Translations under genes and position numbers: made by a program
The notes under the pieces: model-generated
What the model was told of the DNA's origin: nothing
The model's input: only the letters and a program-made list of their open reading frames with translations
Database searches by the model: none
Shown: positions 1-10,132 of the stretch, one piece after another
How the letters are laid out: each line of letters opens with the position of its first letter
How positions within the stretch are numbered: position 1 is the first letter of the stretch
Origin: Agapanthus africanus
Taxonomy: Eukaryota > Streptophyta > Magnoliopsida > Asparagales > Amaryllidaceae
Direction: 5' to 3'
Assembly: GCA_030015575.1 (NCBI GenBank)
Contig: CM057339.1
Span: forward strand, 695,094,761 to 695,158,760
Length of the DNA stretch: 64,000 bases

Positions 1-390
1 TTGAAATTTATTAATGAAGATATAGGCATCTTCATATTCAAGCCCGTGAAATCGTGGAAGCATGTTGATGAAGTGGGGCTTAATTTCAAAATTATCCCCA
101 TTGGCCGGTGGAAGAGAAAGGCAGGTGGGGAGTGCAGAACGGGTAGGATAGAAACGATCCTGGAGCGCAATTCGCTGCGGCGCTACAACAGGCGGTGGTG
201 GTGTGTTATTGGTCTCCATAGGAGGTGGAGCCAATCCAGGGGTAGTCAAAGAGATGTTTGGATTAAATCCTGACATCGCGGAAGAAGAGGTTGGTGATGG
301 AGTATCGACTTCTGAGTCGATCGCGCAGTCGGTGGCGACTAACGAAACGCGGACTAGGCGGGCACTAGTGTCCCGAGTCCAAGCGGACAT
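1..390 (-). CDS. gag: Gag N-terminal part of Gyp-C
   Basis: An open minus-strand frame runs from an ATG at 390 leftward to the window edge (130 codons). A second in-frame ATG lies at 276. From about residue 100 it reads like the N-terminal Gag domain of Athila/Tat gypsy elements (FEIKPHFINMLPRFHGLEYE, then further acidic and aromatic residues). Residues before it are rich in Pro, Ser and Thr, as is usual for this poorly conserved leader part. The family's Gag forms the cytoplasmic particle that packages element RNA. The choice between the two ATGs is open: the second begins just before the Pro-rich segment and is closer to the conserved domain. Confidence 0.75.
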   Translation of the reverse strand, partial: MSAWTRDTSARLVRVSLVATDCAIDSEVDTPSPTSSSAMSGFNPNISLTTPGLAPPPMETNNTPPPPVVAPQRIALQDRFYPTRSALPTCLSLPPANGDNFEIKPHFINMLPRFHGLEYEDAYIFINKFQ

Positions 391-1372
391 ATACTAAATG
401 AGTTTAGTATAGTCAAAGCGAAGAAGGTGAGGGTAAGAAAACGTAAATGAGAAAGGTAAAGGGTGGTGGAGTGAAAAATGGAACGTGGCGACAAAGGGCA
501 AGTTTTTATAAAAGTTTTGATTTTTTCCTTTTGATTTTTTTTTTAGAAAGAGTTTACAGAGATATGTACAGATTTACGGCTTTACATAATCACAAACAAG
601 ATATGCACACTCACACCTAGATCTAGAGTCACCTAGGTCTGCTAGACCTGCTCCAAGACTTGATTGTCGAAGCAAAACTGTGTCGAGAAACAGGCTCAAA
701 ATACACTGATCAAGAGGCCAGGTAAGTGCAGAGATAAGGGGAGGTTTTCCAACGCTTTCGCGAAGTTCCTTAATTATGTAACCCTTTCTCTTTTGGCGGT
801 TGCGCCGTTAACACTTTCCTAGACACCCCTTAAGCAATATACCGTTGAGCGAGGTTCTAAACACGGTTTAACTTCTCCTAATGAGCGCGAAGTCCTTAGG
901 GCTGAGTCTAGTATTTTTTATTAACAATGGTCAATGCATATGCTTTTGTGATTTCTGGGGTCCTGGGAAGGGTGATGAAATCCCTAACCAATCTGAATTG
1001 GTTTCAAGCCCCTTAAAGTCCGTATTAATCAATGCAAAGCAGTAACAAATCAACTGCAAACAATTTTTATTTTCAGCGCGGCGCAAAGAATGCTGCAGAA
1101 AACACAGTTCAGTGGAGTTTAGAGGAGTTGAGAAGAGGGTTGGGATACTTACAGAGGATTTTGGGTTTTCGCCTTGATCCGCCGCGGTGTAGCCGCGAGA
1201 TATGGGTCTAACTCCCCACGACTTTGGCACTGAACTTGAAATTCTCCTTTTTCTGCACTCTTGCACAAAGAATAACAAAATGATTTTGTATAGTATATTT
1301 TTTTGTTTTGTTTTTGGTTATATTTATATTCACAAATTAACCCGAAATTACAAAAAGAAATAAACTACCGTC
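391..1372 (-). other. Gyp-C untranslated leader
   Basis: Non-coding leader between primer site and gag. Most is A/T-rich. Two things stand out. First, 738-828 (similarity probably reaches 700-870) closely matches part of the leaders of the Copia elements in this window, for example 14293-14383. Second, 1093-1152 on the minus strand begins GTAAGTAT and ends TTTTCTGCAG, like a very short plant intron. I see no other feature. Confidence 0.7.
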
Positions 1373-1390
1373 TCCCCGGCAACGGCGCCA
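1373..1390 (-). other. Primer binding site, tRNA-Asp type
   Basis: The minus strand reads TGGCGCCGTTGCCGGGGA, complementary to the 3' end of plant tRNA-Asp. It lies two bases from the LTR end at 1393, the usual spacing for reverse-transcription priming in Athila/Tat elements. Confidence 0.9.
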
Positions 1391-2380
1391 TTTGATTGGC
1401 AGAGATTCTGCGTGTTCTAGTTTAATTACCGCAATCAGGACGGTTTCGCTTTGCAGCTAGCCGGATGAGTACGGGTCGATCCACAGAGAGATGGGAGTCT
1501 TTTTCTTAATGTCTTGACGAGTTAAGTCCAAATATGTTGGGTTTGTTTGAGTTTAGCTAATTGAAAAACGAATGATAAGAGAACTTGTAAAGGGTAGGAT
1601 TTGGTTGGTTTGGGTCGGGAGGATCGCTCACTTGATTCTTTTGCCACTTCTTAATATTGATGTTACGGTAATCAGCAACAACGGGGATTAGCACGACTAA
1701 GAGAAAACTTGCGAGTATAAGCTAGGCTTTCCAACACTTCGTTTTCTCTTTTTGGTCCTTGTCCGTCCGTTCTTGGCTCTTAGCCGCGACCTCAAGTTGA
1801 TTCAACCACAACCGGTCTCACTAGGGTATCACCGCTATTATGAAGAATAGGGTGCCGTAGGGAGAGGATTGTGGATCAATTAACAGGAGTTCAAATCAAG
1901 ATATTTGTCAAAGAGAAAAGTGAGGAAGGTTACCGTCTTTCAAACTTTCCGTTTCCTACCCTAACAAGTGAGAAGTTACTCACCCATTAGAAAAGTTAAA
2001 TGAAATAAAACAAAGAAAGAGGGTAATAAGAATTGAGGTAGAAGATCACAACTAGCTGTTCGGGACCTCACTTAGGCAAGGATCACACTAAGCATCATTG
2101 TTGTAAGGATAACCGAAAATGGAAGAAATATCAAAACGACAATTTTAATAAATAGCAACAACTACGTTTAATAATGAAAATTACAAGCAATATAAGAAAC
2201 CGAATTACAAATTACACATATAGAAAAAGAACACTTCTTGCATGCTTCACACTCAACAAAACCTCTCACAAGTTTTAATGGAGGAAGATGGAGGAAAATG
2301 GACTTTTATTATAAACTAAATAAATCTAATACAAAAATTACACATGAAATTAAGCACACCCTCTTGGTTATGCTCTGGGC

Positions 2381-2388
2381 TATTTATA
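2381..2388 (-). promoter_or_regulatory. TATA box of the Gyp-C LTR
   Basis: The minus strand reads CCCTATAAATAGCCC around this site, a textbook plant TATA box inside the LTR. Transcription would start roughly 30 nt further left, near 2350, which defines the U3/R border. Confidence 0.65.
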
Positions 2389-2477
2389 GGGCTAATTCTT
2401 AGATTTTAGCACTATGGTACAATCCTATACACAATTGCAGAAAACACCACAAAATTTCACACGAGGAGGATACGTGG

Positions 2478-2528
2478 CAGCCGCGCATCCGCGGCCAAAG
2501 TAGGGGTTTGGCCGCGCATGCGCGGCTG
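2478..2528. repeat. Long GC-rich hairpin in Gyp-C LTR
   Basis: Two 22-nt arms (2478-2499 and 2507-2528) are inverted repeats with 21 of 22 positions pairing and a 7-nt loop. Arms carry the motif GCCGCGCAT.CGCGGC, very like the GC-rich hairpin in the leader of Cop-3. It lies about 90-140 bp upstream of the TATA box. Confidence 0.8.
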
Positions 2529-3483
2529 TTTGGTGGCCAAACCTTGGCTGCTTCTTTTCTCTGGTCTTGTGCTTATTTTTCCTGATGTTTGAAATCTTTA
2601 CACTGCAATAATTCATCCAAAGGATCTCCAGATTTCTGATCCAAGACTTCTTCATTTCTTTTCTTTTGACCTTTTCCTCCTTTGACTTTAATTTTTGGTT
2701 TAGTCCCAAATGACGACTATTTTCGTCCCCTCTGCTGAACTGGTACGGAACGGATACTGGAACCCGGCTTTTATCTGTTTGTGACAGATGTTCTGGATTT
2801 TGCCGTAACTGTGGAGATTTTGTCGGATTTGTGCTCTCTTGGACTGGAAACCTGTAATCTGTAACATGCAGCAAATACGGATAAAAAGCACCTACCTGTA
2901 TGCAATGTGATTAAGAATGGGCGGTACAAATATACAAAAATATGTGATGAACAGGTGGGGTTTGGCTATTCATCGCGACCGTGTAATCCGCTTTTCGTTG
3001 CAGGCTCAAACGAATCGCGGGTTCCTAGTATATCCAAAGTGTTCATCTGTGATCTGGATTGGCTATCATTGCTATATATCTATATATGCTATCTATTTAG
3101 GTGTTGCTTATGTTTTGCATCCGCGCTAGTCCAGCCCTCGCTCTGTCGTTAGTTAAGTAACCTAACGGGTGATGACGGGACCCCGTGGCGAATGCGGATG
3201 GCATAAGCGTACGCCATATTTTGGTTGTTTTCTTCAATGGTAGGATTAAATGATGGGACTCATTGGAATTAATGCAAGAAAATAAACCAAGTAAAAGTCG
3301 TTGGAACACTTTCAAAACCACTCGGTTCTTTTCAAAAACAAGCTTTTAAACGCAGAGCTTGAACCACTCCTTTTAAAAAGCTATCTCGTTCCATCGATTA
3401 TATCAAGTTCACTATGTTCACGGTTTCGCCAAAACCATTCGTAGCCCTCCGTCATTTCGGTTAAATATTCAGTAGTATTCAAG

Positions 3484-3739
3484 CTATGTATTTTGACCTT
3501 CGCCAAGGCATAGTGATTGGTAGCTGCTGAATATTTATCTGTAGCATAGATAGATGCGTTGGTTTGGGACAGTCGTACTACTATTTTGGCCTTCGTCAAG
3601 GGTATGTACGGGTGGGTTCAAATTAATCTGGACAATGACGGGTAGAACTTGACATGTGACTTATGATATGTTGGCCTTCGTCAAGGTCATAAGAGCATGG
3701 GGCAAAAATCCACATCGGGAGTTTCAAAAGAACTGAAAC
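3484..3739 (+). ncRNA. Leader stem-loop array, Cop-1
   Basis: Three stem-loops in the element's RNA: arms CTATG/CATAG (3484-3488, 3509-3513), CGTAC/GTACG (3574-3578, 3606-3610) and CTTATG/CATAAG (3660-3665, 3688-3693). Each encloses a TTG(G/A)CCTTCG(T/C)CAAGG mini-hairpin. A GTTTC/GAAAC hairpin follows (3721-3739). It is a cis element of the transposon RNA; the function is inferred only. Confidence 0.6.
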
Positions 3740-4150
3740 TTGCTAGCGCTGCATACCATTTGGAGTGTGATGATTCTGGTAGGATTCCTTCAGTTTTGTC
3801 ACGCGATGATATTTGGATCCCGATCCTACTGTGAGTATATGCTACTCCTCGGGAACTTTCTCACTTAACGATCAATGCTATAAACCTAGTAGGTGTCTAG
3901 AAAGGTGTTAGCGGGGCTACGCCCACAAGGAAAAGAGGTTACTTAATTAAGGAACTTCGCGAATGCGTTGGAAAACCTCCCTCGAAGTACCGACACTAGC
4001 CTGGCTGAACGGTTAAGCAAATATTGTACGGTGAGATTGATCCTGACTAATTCTTCCTTTATGGTTTGAGGAAGGATTCGAGGGACAGTGGGAGCCATCC
4101 TGTTTAGATAAATTAAAAACCAATCTAAACTTGCAAGAGCATCATGCTAA

Positions 4151-4179
4151 GTGTTTTCTTCTCTCTCTCTTAATTGCAG
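4151..4179 (+). promoter_or_regulatory. Polypyrimidine-AG element before gag, Cop-1
   Basis: A run of C/T followed by TAATTGCAG, directly upstream of the gag region. The same layout (Y-tract, then GCAG or GTAG, then CGAC or TGAC) is found in Cop-2, Cop-3, Cop-4 and Cop-D. It resembles a plant 3' splice site with a branch-like CTAAT or TTAAT. Confidence 0.5.
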
Positions 4180-7100
4180 TGACCCAGTGCTCGCACCTAG
4201 GTTACATCTAGATAATAAAATGACTGAATCTGACTGTTATGACTGGCAAAGGTCTGTCCAGATGTCCATTGCCCATAACAAGCTAGGACACCTCTTGACT
4301 GATCCAACCCCTGCCGTCTCAGGTCCAGTTTCCCCTGTCACGGATATTAATATCCGTAGGACATCGGAAGAAGACTGTGCGAAAGCCAAGTGCCTCGTGT
4401 TAGCGTCAGTTAATGGTACATACCAGAGGCAGCACGAGAAGATGGACTCAGTTTCTATCTTCCTCCATAACAAAGATTTATATGGAGAGCAATCTCGTAT
4501 CGCAAGATATGAGACCTCGAACGAATTGCTTCCAGCGAGGTTGGCTATCGGGTCATCTGTAAGGGGCAACGTCCTTTCAGTGACCAGCTCTTTTGAGCTC
4601 ACGGACCTGAAGACCACGTTGAAGAACGGGTCAGATGCTGACTTAGTTCAACAGTCTCTACCTACTAACCTGAAGGAAACCAGGGAAGTAGAAAGAAAGG
4701 GAAGGGCAGAAGTTTCAGGACTGGATGTAGTAAAAGCAGGACGTTCCTATTGTTACGGGAATGAACATGGGCAGAAGGATTGCAGGGCTTGCAAAGCCAG
4801 TAGTCATAATTCGAAGCATGTTGTGGCTTCGGCTTCGGGTGTGTTTGTAATAGAGAACTGTATGTCAGTTAACCCTACTTCCTGGGTATTGGATACCGGA
4901 TCAGAATCTCATATCTATAATTCGTTACAGGCTCTGAGAAACCGTAGGGTTATCAAGAAAGGTGATATGACTCTCAGGGTTGCTAACGGAATGAGCATGT
5001 ATGCTGAATCCGTAGGGAAATATCATCTAGGACTGACAACTGGGCAGATATTGATTCTGCGTGACTGTTTTTATGTACCAGGTGCGACTTGTAATATCAT
5101 ATCTGTATCCTTACTTTCTAAGGAAGGATATGATTTTACTTTTGTAAGCGATATAGTAAACATCCACCTAAATCAAGTACTGATTGGGTCAGGTACATTG
5201 AAAAATGGTATATATGTTTTGAATCAAGCTCAGGTCTTCAGTGTCCAGAACACACTTAAAAGAAAGTCTCCGGAATTAAATCAGGCTTTCTTATCGCATT
5301 GTAGACTGGGTCACATTAATGAGACTCGGTTGACAAAGTTACATAAAGAAGTATACTTGGATCCGTTCGAGTATCATTCTTATGCCACTTGTGAATCTTG
5401 TCTCATGGGAAAGATGACAAAGACTCCGTTCACTGGACACGGAGAAAGAGCAAGTGAGCTCTTGGGACTCATACACAGTGATGTGTGTGGTCCAATGTCT
5501 ACACATGCGCGAAGTGGTTATTCATACTTCATTACTTTCACAGATGATTTCTCTAGGTATGGGCATGTCTTCTTGATGAAGCACAAATCCGAGGCCTTTG
5601 AGAAATTTCAGGAATATAAGAATGAAGTTGAAAAACAAACAGGCAAAAGTATCAAGACACTGAGATCTGATCGAGGTGGTGAATACTTGAGTGCCGAGTT
5701 TCTGGGCTACTTAAAAGAGAATGGAATTCTCTCTCAGCTTACTCCTCCATACACACCACAACACAACGGTGTATCGGAAAGGCGGAATCGAGCCCTATTG
5801 GATATGGTTCGTTCCATGATGAGTAAGGCTGAGTTACCGCGATCCTTCTGGGGTTATGCACTAGAATCAGCTGCATATCTTTTAAAAAAGGTTCCCTCCA
5901 AGACTGTGCCTACCACACCATATCAGATGTGGTGTGGGAAGTAACCCTGTCTTAAGTATCTGAAGATATGGGGATGTCCAGCTTTTGTAAAAAAGCAGCA
6001 TGCGGATAAGCTCGAGGCACGCTCAGTACTGTGTAAGTTTGTGGGATACCCAAAGAACTCCAGGGGTATTTTTTCTATTACGCAGAGGAACAAAAGGTTT
6101 TTGTTTCTCGTCATGCCCATTTTCTGGAATATCAGTTTTTAGAAAAAGAAGCAAGTGGGAGCGTAGTAGAACTGGAAGAAATTCCAGAACCATAAGCTAT
6201 TACTGAAAGCTTGGAAGAACCAGAAGTTTCAAGAGAACCAGACATCCCAGCGCCACTTCGCAGGAGTAGTAGGCAGTCTCATCCGCCCGAGAGATACTAC
6301 GGTTTTCTCATAGACGGGGATAGAAAGGATTGCACTATGGATTATGGTGAGCCTACTAGCTTCCAGCAAGCCATTCAGAGCGGTGACTCGGTAAAATGGA
6401 TGGATGCAATGCGGACTGAGATGGAGTCCATGTACACCAACAAAGTTTGGACTTCGGACTTTGCTCCAGAAGGGGTAAAACCCATAGGCTGCAAATGGAT
6501 CTTCAGAAAGAAGATTGGTGTAGATGGGCAGGTTGAGACCTATAAAGCTAGACTTGTTGCAAAGGGTTTTCGTTAAAGACCTGGTTTGGACTATGACGAG
6601 ACCTTTTCTCCAGTGGCTATGCTGAAATACATTCGGATCCTTCTTGCCATTGCTGCCTTCCACGATTATGAAATCTGGCAGATGGACGTAAAGACGGCTT
6701 TCCTAAATGAAAATTTGGAAGAGTGTGTTTATATGGATCAGCCGGAGGGATTCATTCAGAGTGGGAGCAGCGGTAAAGTATGCAAGTTGCTCAAGTCCAT
6801 CTATGGACTTAAGCAGGCATCGCGGAGTTGAAACATCTGCTTTGATGATACTGTCAAAGATTTCGACTTTATCAAAAACCCAGATGAACCATGCTTTTAC
6901 AGTAAGATTGTAGGGAGAACTGTAGTATTCATCGTCTTGTACGTGGATGACATTCTCCTAATAGGAAATGATATTCCTATGCTACACTCAGTCAAAGGAT
7001 TCTTGTCGCAGAAGTTCTCCATGAAGGACCTGGGCGATGCCAACTACATTCTGGGGATCCAGATCTATCGTGATAGATCTAAGAGGATGTTGGGACTTTC

Positions 7101-7926
7101 ACAGTCAAGGTACATTGACACCATACTGAAAAGATTCAGTATGGAAGATTCCAAGCGCGGTAATTTACCGGCTTGTCACGGGATCACCCTCTCCAAAGAG
7201 ATGTCTCCCAAGACTGATTTGGAAAGGGATCGCATGTCTATTATACCCTACGCTTCTGCGGTAGGCTTTATAATGTATGCGATGTTATGTACCAGACCAG
7301 ATGTAGCATACGCATTGAGCGTTGTAAGCCGGTATCAGTCGAACCCAGAGGAGAAACACTGGATAGCGGTAAAGAACATTCTCAAGTACCTGAGAAGGAC
7401 TAAGGAGATGTTCTTGGTGTATGGCGGAAAGGACCTCCAGCTCGAGGCCTTTGCTGACTCCAGCTTCCAGAGTGACAAGGATGACTCCAAGTCCATGTCG
7501 GGTTATGTCTTTACCCTCAATGGAGGGGCGGTTTGCTGGAAGAGTTCCAAGCAGGAGACCGTTGCAGACTCAACTATGGAAGCGGAGTACATAACTGCTT
7601 GCGATGCCGCAAAGGAAGCTGTCTGGATGAAGAAGTTCTTCACGGAGCTTCAGGTGGTTCCTACCATTGTTGATCCAATACCGCTGTATTGCGACAACAA
7701 CGGCGCTATAGCTTTAGCGAAGGAACCCAGGTCCCATCAGAAGTCCAGGCACATTTTGAGGCGGTACCACCGGATCAGGGAGATCGTAGATCGCCGGGAG
7801 ATCAAGGTGAAGAGAGTAAATACGGAGAACAACACTGCAGATCCACTCACGAAGGCCTTACCCCAGACTCAGTTCGAGCGGCTGATCGAGATAATAGGTC
7901 TTCGATACGCCAGTACATGGCCTTAG
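4180..7926 (+). pseudogene. gag-pol: Cop-1 gag-pol remnant
   Basis: Copia polyprotein region in the order Gag, protease, integrase, reverse transcriptase, RNase H. Visible marks: CCHC-like knuckle near 4750-4790; protease with LDTGS near 4890; the HCRLGH...C..C integrase zinc region near 5290-5410; integrase core 5450-5830 with HSDVCGPM, FTDDFSRY and QHNGVSERRN; reverse transcriptase about 6450-7250 with YVDDILL near 6940; RNase H about 7440-7800 with the usual C-terminus AEYI...DNNGAI..AKEPRSHQKSRHI. It ends GLRYASTWP just before the polypurine tract. Integrase-before-RT order defines Copia. Treated as a fossil: about five breaks. Confidence 0.85.
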
Positions 7927-7940
7927 TGCAAGTGGGAGAT
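7927..7940 (+). other. Polypurine tract, Cop-1
   Basis: TGCAAGTGGGAGAT immediately before the LTR start TGTTAG; the primer for plus-strand DNA synthesis, typical of BARE/Angela elements. Confidence 0.85.
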
Positions 7941-9156
7941 TGTTAGTGTATATGCCCTAGAGGCCATTACTGTATCATACTAGCTTGTATATTACTTAAT
8001 GGAAGCTTGGGATATTCATAGTTGTATAGACAATCTTGCTCAAAATGGTAGTATGCTACTTGGTTTGTTTCTACTTCAATATGTGCAAGTGTTTCTTTTA
8101 GCAAATCGCTTATACATATTAGTAGAGCCCTTAGGATCTTTGCTTGATTACCAGCGTTGTGATGGCAGTCATACTCGTGGGGGCTGGGTAATCCATAAGC
8201 ACATCCTTATACAGGTCCCTGGTCGTAGGACTATCGAGACAGGGCATCGATACTCCGGAGTAGACTAGCGTATGCGCTTCTCATCCCAGCGGGAGAGACG
8301 GTCTGTCCCACAGCCGTCAGTACGTCGTACTTGAGATAGTATGCGGGTGCTCGTTAGGTTACGAGTACACTGGACCGGACTCGTCGGGAACTGTTGGTTG
8401 GTATTATACCTATCGTCAGTTATCAATTCCCAGGTGACATGAGTACAGCTTAGTCCGCCGACTTGACACTGTCACTTCGCCTCGAGTGTGTTCCCACTGT
8501 ACTTAGATTACTACCCTACCATGGCTCAAAGGAGCCGTGCAAACAGGTAGTAGTTGGGTGCAGTCCCGAAGCACTTGGAGGCAGTGACGGTTAGACAGGA
8601 TTCGTCTCTCCCGGTATTGGGGGTTGACATCGCGCTGTGTCTAGGAGAGCCATTACACAAGTAGTCCCTGGCCAGGGCAAGCGAGATATACTGGTAGGTT
8701 TCCAGTGTTATCTCAGGGTGTTCTGGGGTACACTCCGACACGACTTGTACCGCTATTAGGGGACTGACGATCACCACCCCCTAGGCCCGCCATGCGATAT
8801 ATCAGACGAACAGACCGGACTGTACGGAGATTGTCACATACAGGCTCAGTAGGAGTTCGGATGGGTTTATCTCATCGGCCTTCTTATCGACATCTACCTG
8901 GGGACCGTTACGTACAGCTAGTGCCGCTTGCGGTCTGTGGTTAAACCCACTGCCAGCGTAGTGTCGAGTCTTTAGAGTCCCACACAGAGAGTTTCCCTGC
9001 ACTGAGCGAAACGTGTAGAGGCCGTATGGTTTTACGGCAGGGCTGCGGTCACTTACGTGCACTTGTGTGTGTATGCTGTTCGGGCAGGCAATACTAGTGG
9101 GCTTTGGTTTAAGCCAGATCCTAGTATTGCATGGCTGGATTTGTTTTGTCTTCTAT

Positions 9157-9184
9157 GCATTCGCATTCTACGGAATGCGGATGC
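9157..9184 (+). repeat. Conserved LTR hairpin, Cop-1
   Basis: Arms GCAT-T-CGCATTC and GAATGCG-G-ATGC around a TACG loop. The same hairpin with different stem sequence occurs in the LTRs at 25535-25562, 16986-17013 and 56401-56429, always followed in RNA sense by a G-rich GCGGGT stretch. Confidence 0.6.
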
Positions 9185-9375
9185 GGGTGTGTATGCACAG
9201 TTTTGAGGAGCGATAAAGGAGGAGGTGCCCCATTAGGGTTTTGGCAGTTGGTTCGGCCAAAACTGTTATGTGGCAGACTCATTAGGGTTTTGACAATTCG
9301 TTTGGTCAAAACCATTATGAGCCGGAGACATTGTTTACTAATCCTTTTAGTGATAGTTTAGTGATGGCCAATTGC

Positions 9376-9444
9376 ATTGACCATTTGACCACCTAGACCT
9401 CTCTTGACTTTGTTGACCCGTTGACCGGAGTTGACCATTGACCT
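9376..9444 (+). promoter_or_regulatory. W-box-like TTGAC cluster in Cop-1 LTR
   Basis: Seven TTGAC cores, all followed by C or T, within about 70 bp. TTGAC(C/T) is the WRKY transcription factor site, so this is a candidate stress-responsive enhancer of the LTR. Similar clusters lie in two other LTRs of the window. Confidence 0.5.
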
Positions 9445-10132
9445 TCAAGAGAGGTCTACACTCTTCTTTGATTTTCTTTTTCTTTTTTGGATTATGAAAA
9501 TGGTCAATTCAATTAGTAGCCATCAACTTTATCATGATAAGATTAGTAATGATGATAGTGTGTATTATTGCAACCATGGTTCATTTTCTTTAAACAACAA
9601 TTTTCATTTCTTCATTCACATTCTCTCTCTTGAAGTGAGAGAAAAGAAAAGCTCCATGGTTGCTAGAGTTTCTCCTTCATCTTCCTCCTCTTGATAAATT
9701 CTTTTGATCTCATGTGTTGAGAGAAAAAGAATCAACATAAACAAACACCTCCATCTTTCTCTTCTACACAACCTAGGACATCAAGATTAGCGATCTTGTT
9801 GCCCTAGTTGCCTTGGCTCGAGGTGAAGCTCGGTGTACATCTCTCGGGTGGATCGTCTTCGACTTAAGAAGGCCGCGGAGGTGACCTAGATCCGGATCGT
9901 TCCTTGGAGCTTAGACGGACGAGCGGGACAGCGGAATGAAGACCCGAAGGACCGGTTGCGTGAGGTATAATTTCTACGGCATAGTAGTTAAAGCCTCTAG
10001 TAGTTTATTAGTTTCTAGTTTAGCAAAGATCCGGCTTTTAGTCCATGTTGCCTTGTGCTAAATAATTGTTTTTCGCCGTTTCCGCCTCCCCGTAAGAACC
10101 GGGGTGAGCAACGTGGACTTACACCACTTGCA

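Larger units (their letters stand above)
1..2953 (-). mobile_element. Gyp-C: Athila/Tat-type Ty3-gypsy element, 5' part
   Basis: A minus-strand LTR retrotransposon that enters from beyond the left edge. Reading leftward on the minus strand it has a 5' LTR, a tRNA-Asp primer binding site, a leader of about 980 nt and the start of gag. The primer site (revcomp ends in TGGCGCCGTTGCCGGGGA) is the one used by plant Athila/Tat elements, and the Gag start has the family's IKPHF...LP.FHGL pattern. Its right LTR end abuts Copia leader sequence at 2954, so it is inserted in Cop-1; the expected 5-bp target copy on this side is ggtgg. What is visible looks intact. Confidence 0.85.
1393..2953 (-). repeat. 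Gyp-C 5' LTR (1561 bp)
   Basis: On the minus strand the LTR starts TGTTCATCACA at 2953 and ends CAATCA at 1393 beside the primer site. Both ends match the LTR of Gyp-B (52306-54056): shared blocks include the start, the segment around 2740-2870 (CCCGGCTTTTATCTG) and the end with GCTTTGCAGCTAGCCGG. U3 carries a long GC-rich hairpin (2478-2528) and a TATA box (2381-2388). Confidence 0.85.
2954..4179 (+). other. Cop-1 structured leader (3' portion)
   Basis: Non-coding leader upstream of gag, homologous to the reverse complement of about 14100-15324 in Cop-2. In order it holds a CGTTAG/CTAACG hairpin (3147-3167), three stem-loops each with a CCTTCG(T/C)CAAGG inner hairpin (3484-3693), a GTTTC/GAAAC hairpin (3721-3739), the module shared with Gyp-C (about 3895-4000) and a polypyrimidine-AG element (4151-4179). 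The primer site and GC hairpin expected upstream are cut off by Gyp-C. Confidence 0.75.
2954..10123 (+). mobile_element. Cop-1: Angela-type Ty1-copia element, 5' LTR out of view
   Basis: Plus-strand Copia element: leader from 2954 (cut on its left by Gyp-C), gag-pol, polypurine tract and 3' LTR. Angela/BARE identity rests on the LTR start (TGTTAGTGTATATGCCC), the tract AAGTGGGAGAT and the pol sequence. It is broken, with roughly five interruptions of the reading frame. Its 3' LTR is followed at 10124 by the tail end of Cop-2 in the opposite orientation, so it is inserted in the polypurine tract of Cop-2; its 5' LTR should lie left of Gyp-C. Confidence 0.85.
7941..10123 (+). repeat. Cop-1 3' LTR (2183 bp)
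   Basis: Begins TGTTAGTGTATATGCCC and ends GTGGACTTACA; both ends match the other Angela-type LTRs here. It contains a paired hairpin near 9157-9184 (GCAT.CGCATTC / GAATGCG.ATGC) and a cluster of TTGAC motifs at 9376-9444. Confidence 0.9.

Noticed and set aside
1-397. Two plus-strand frames at the left edge
   Set aside because: Antisense shadows of the Gyp-C Gag frame, which shows the family pattern on the minus strand.
2425-2874. A 149-codon frame in the Gyp-C LTR
   Set aside because: It runs through U3, the GC hairpin and the LTR start; not kept in the Gyp-B LTR.
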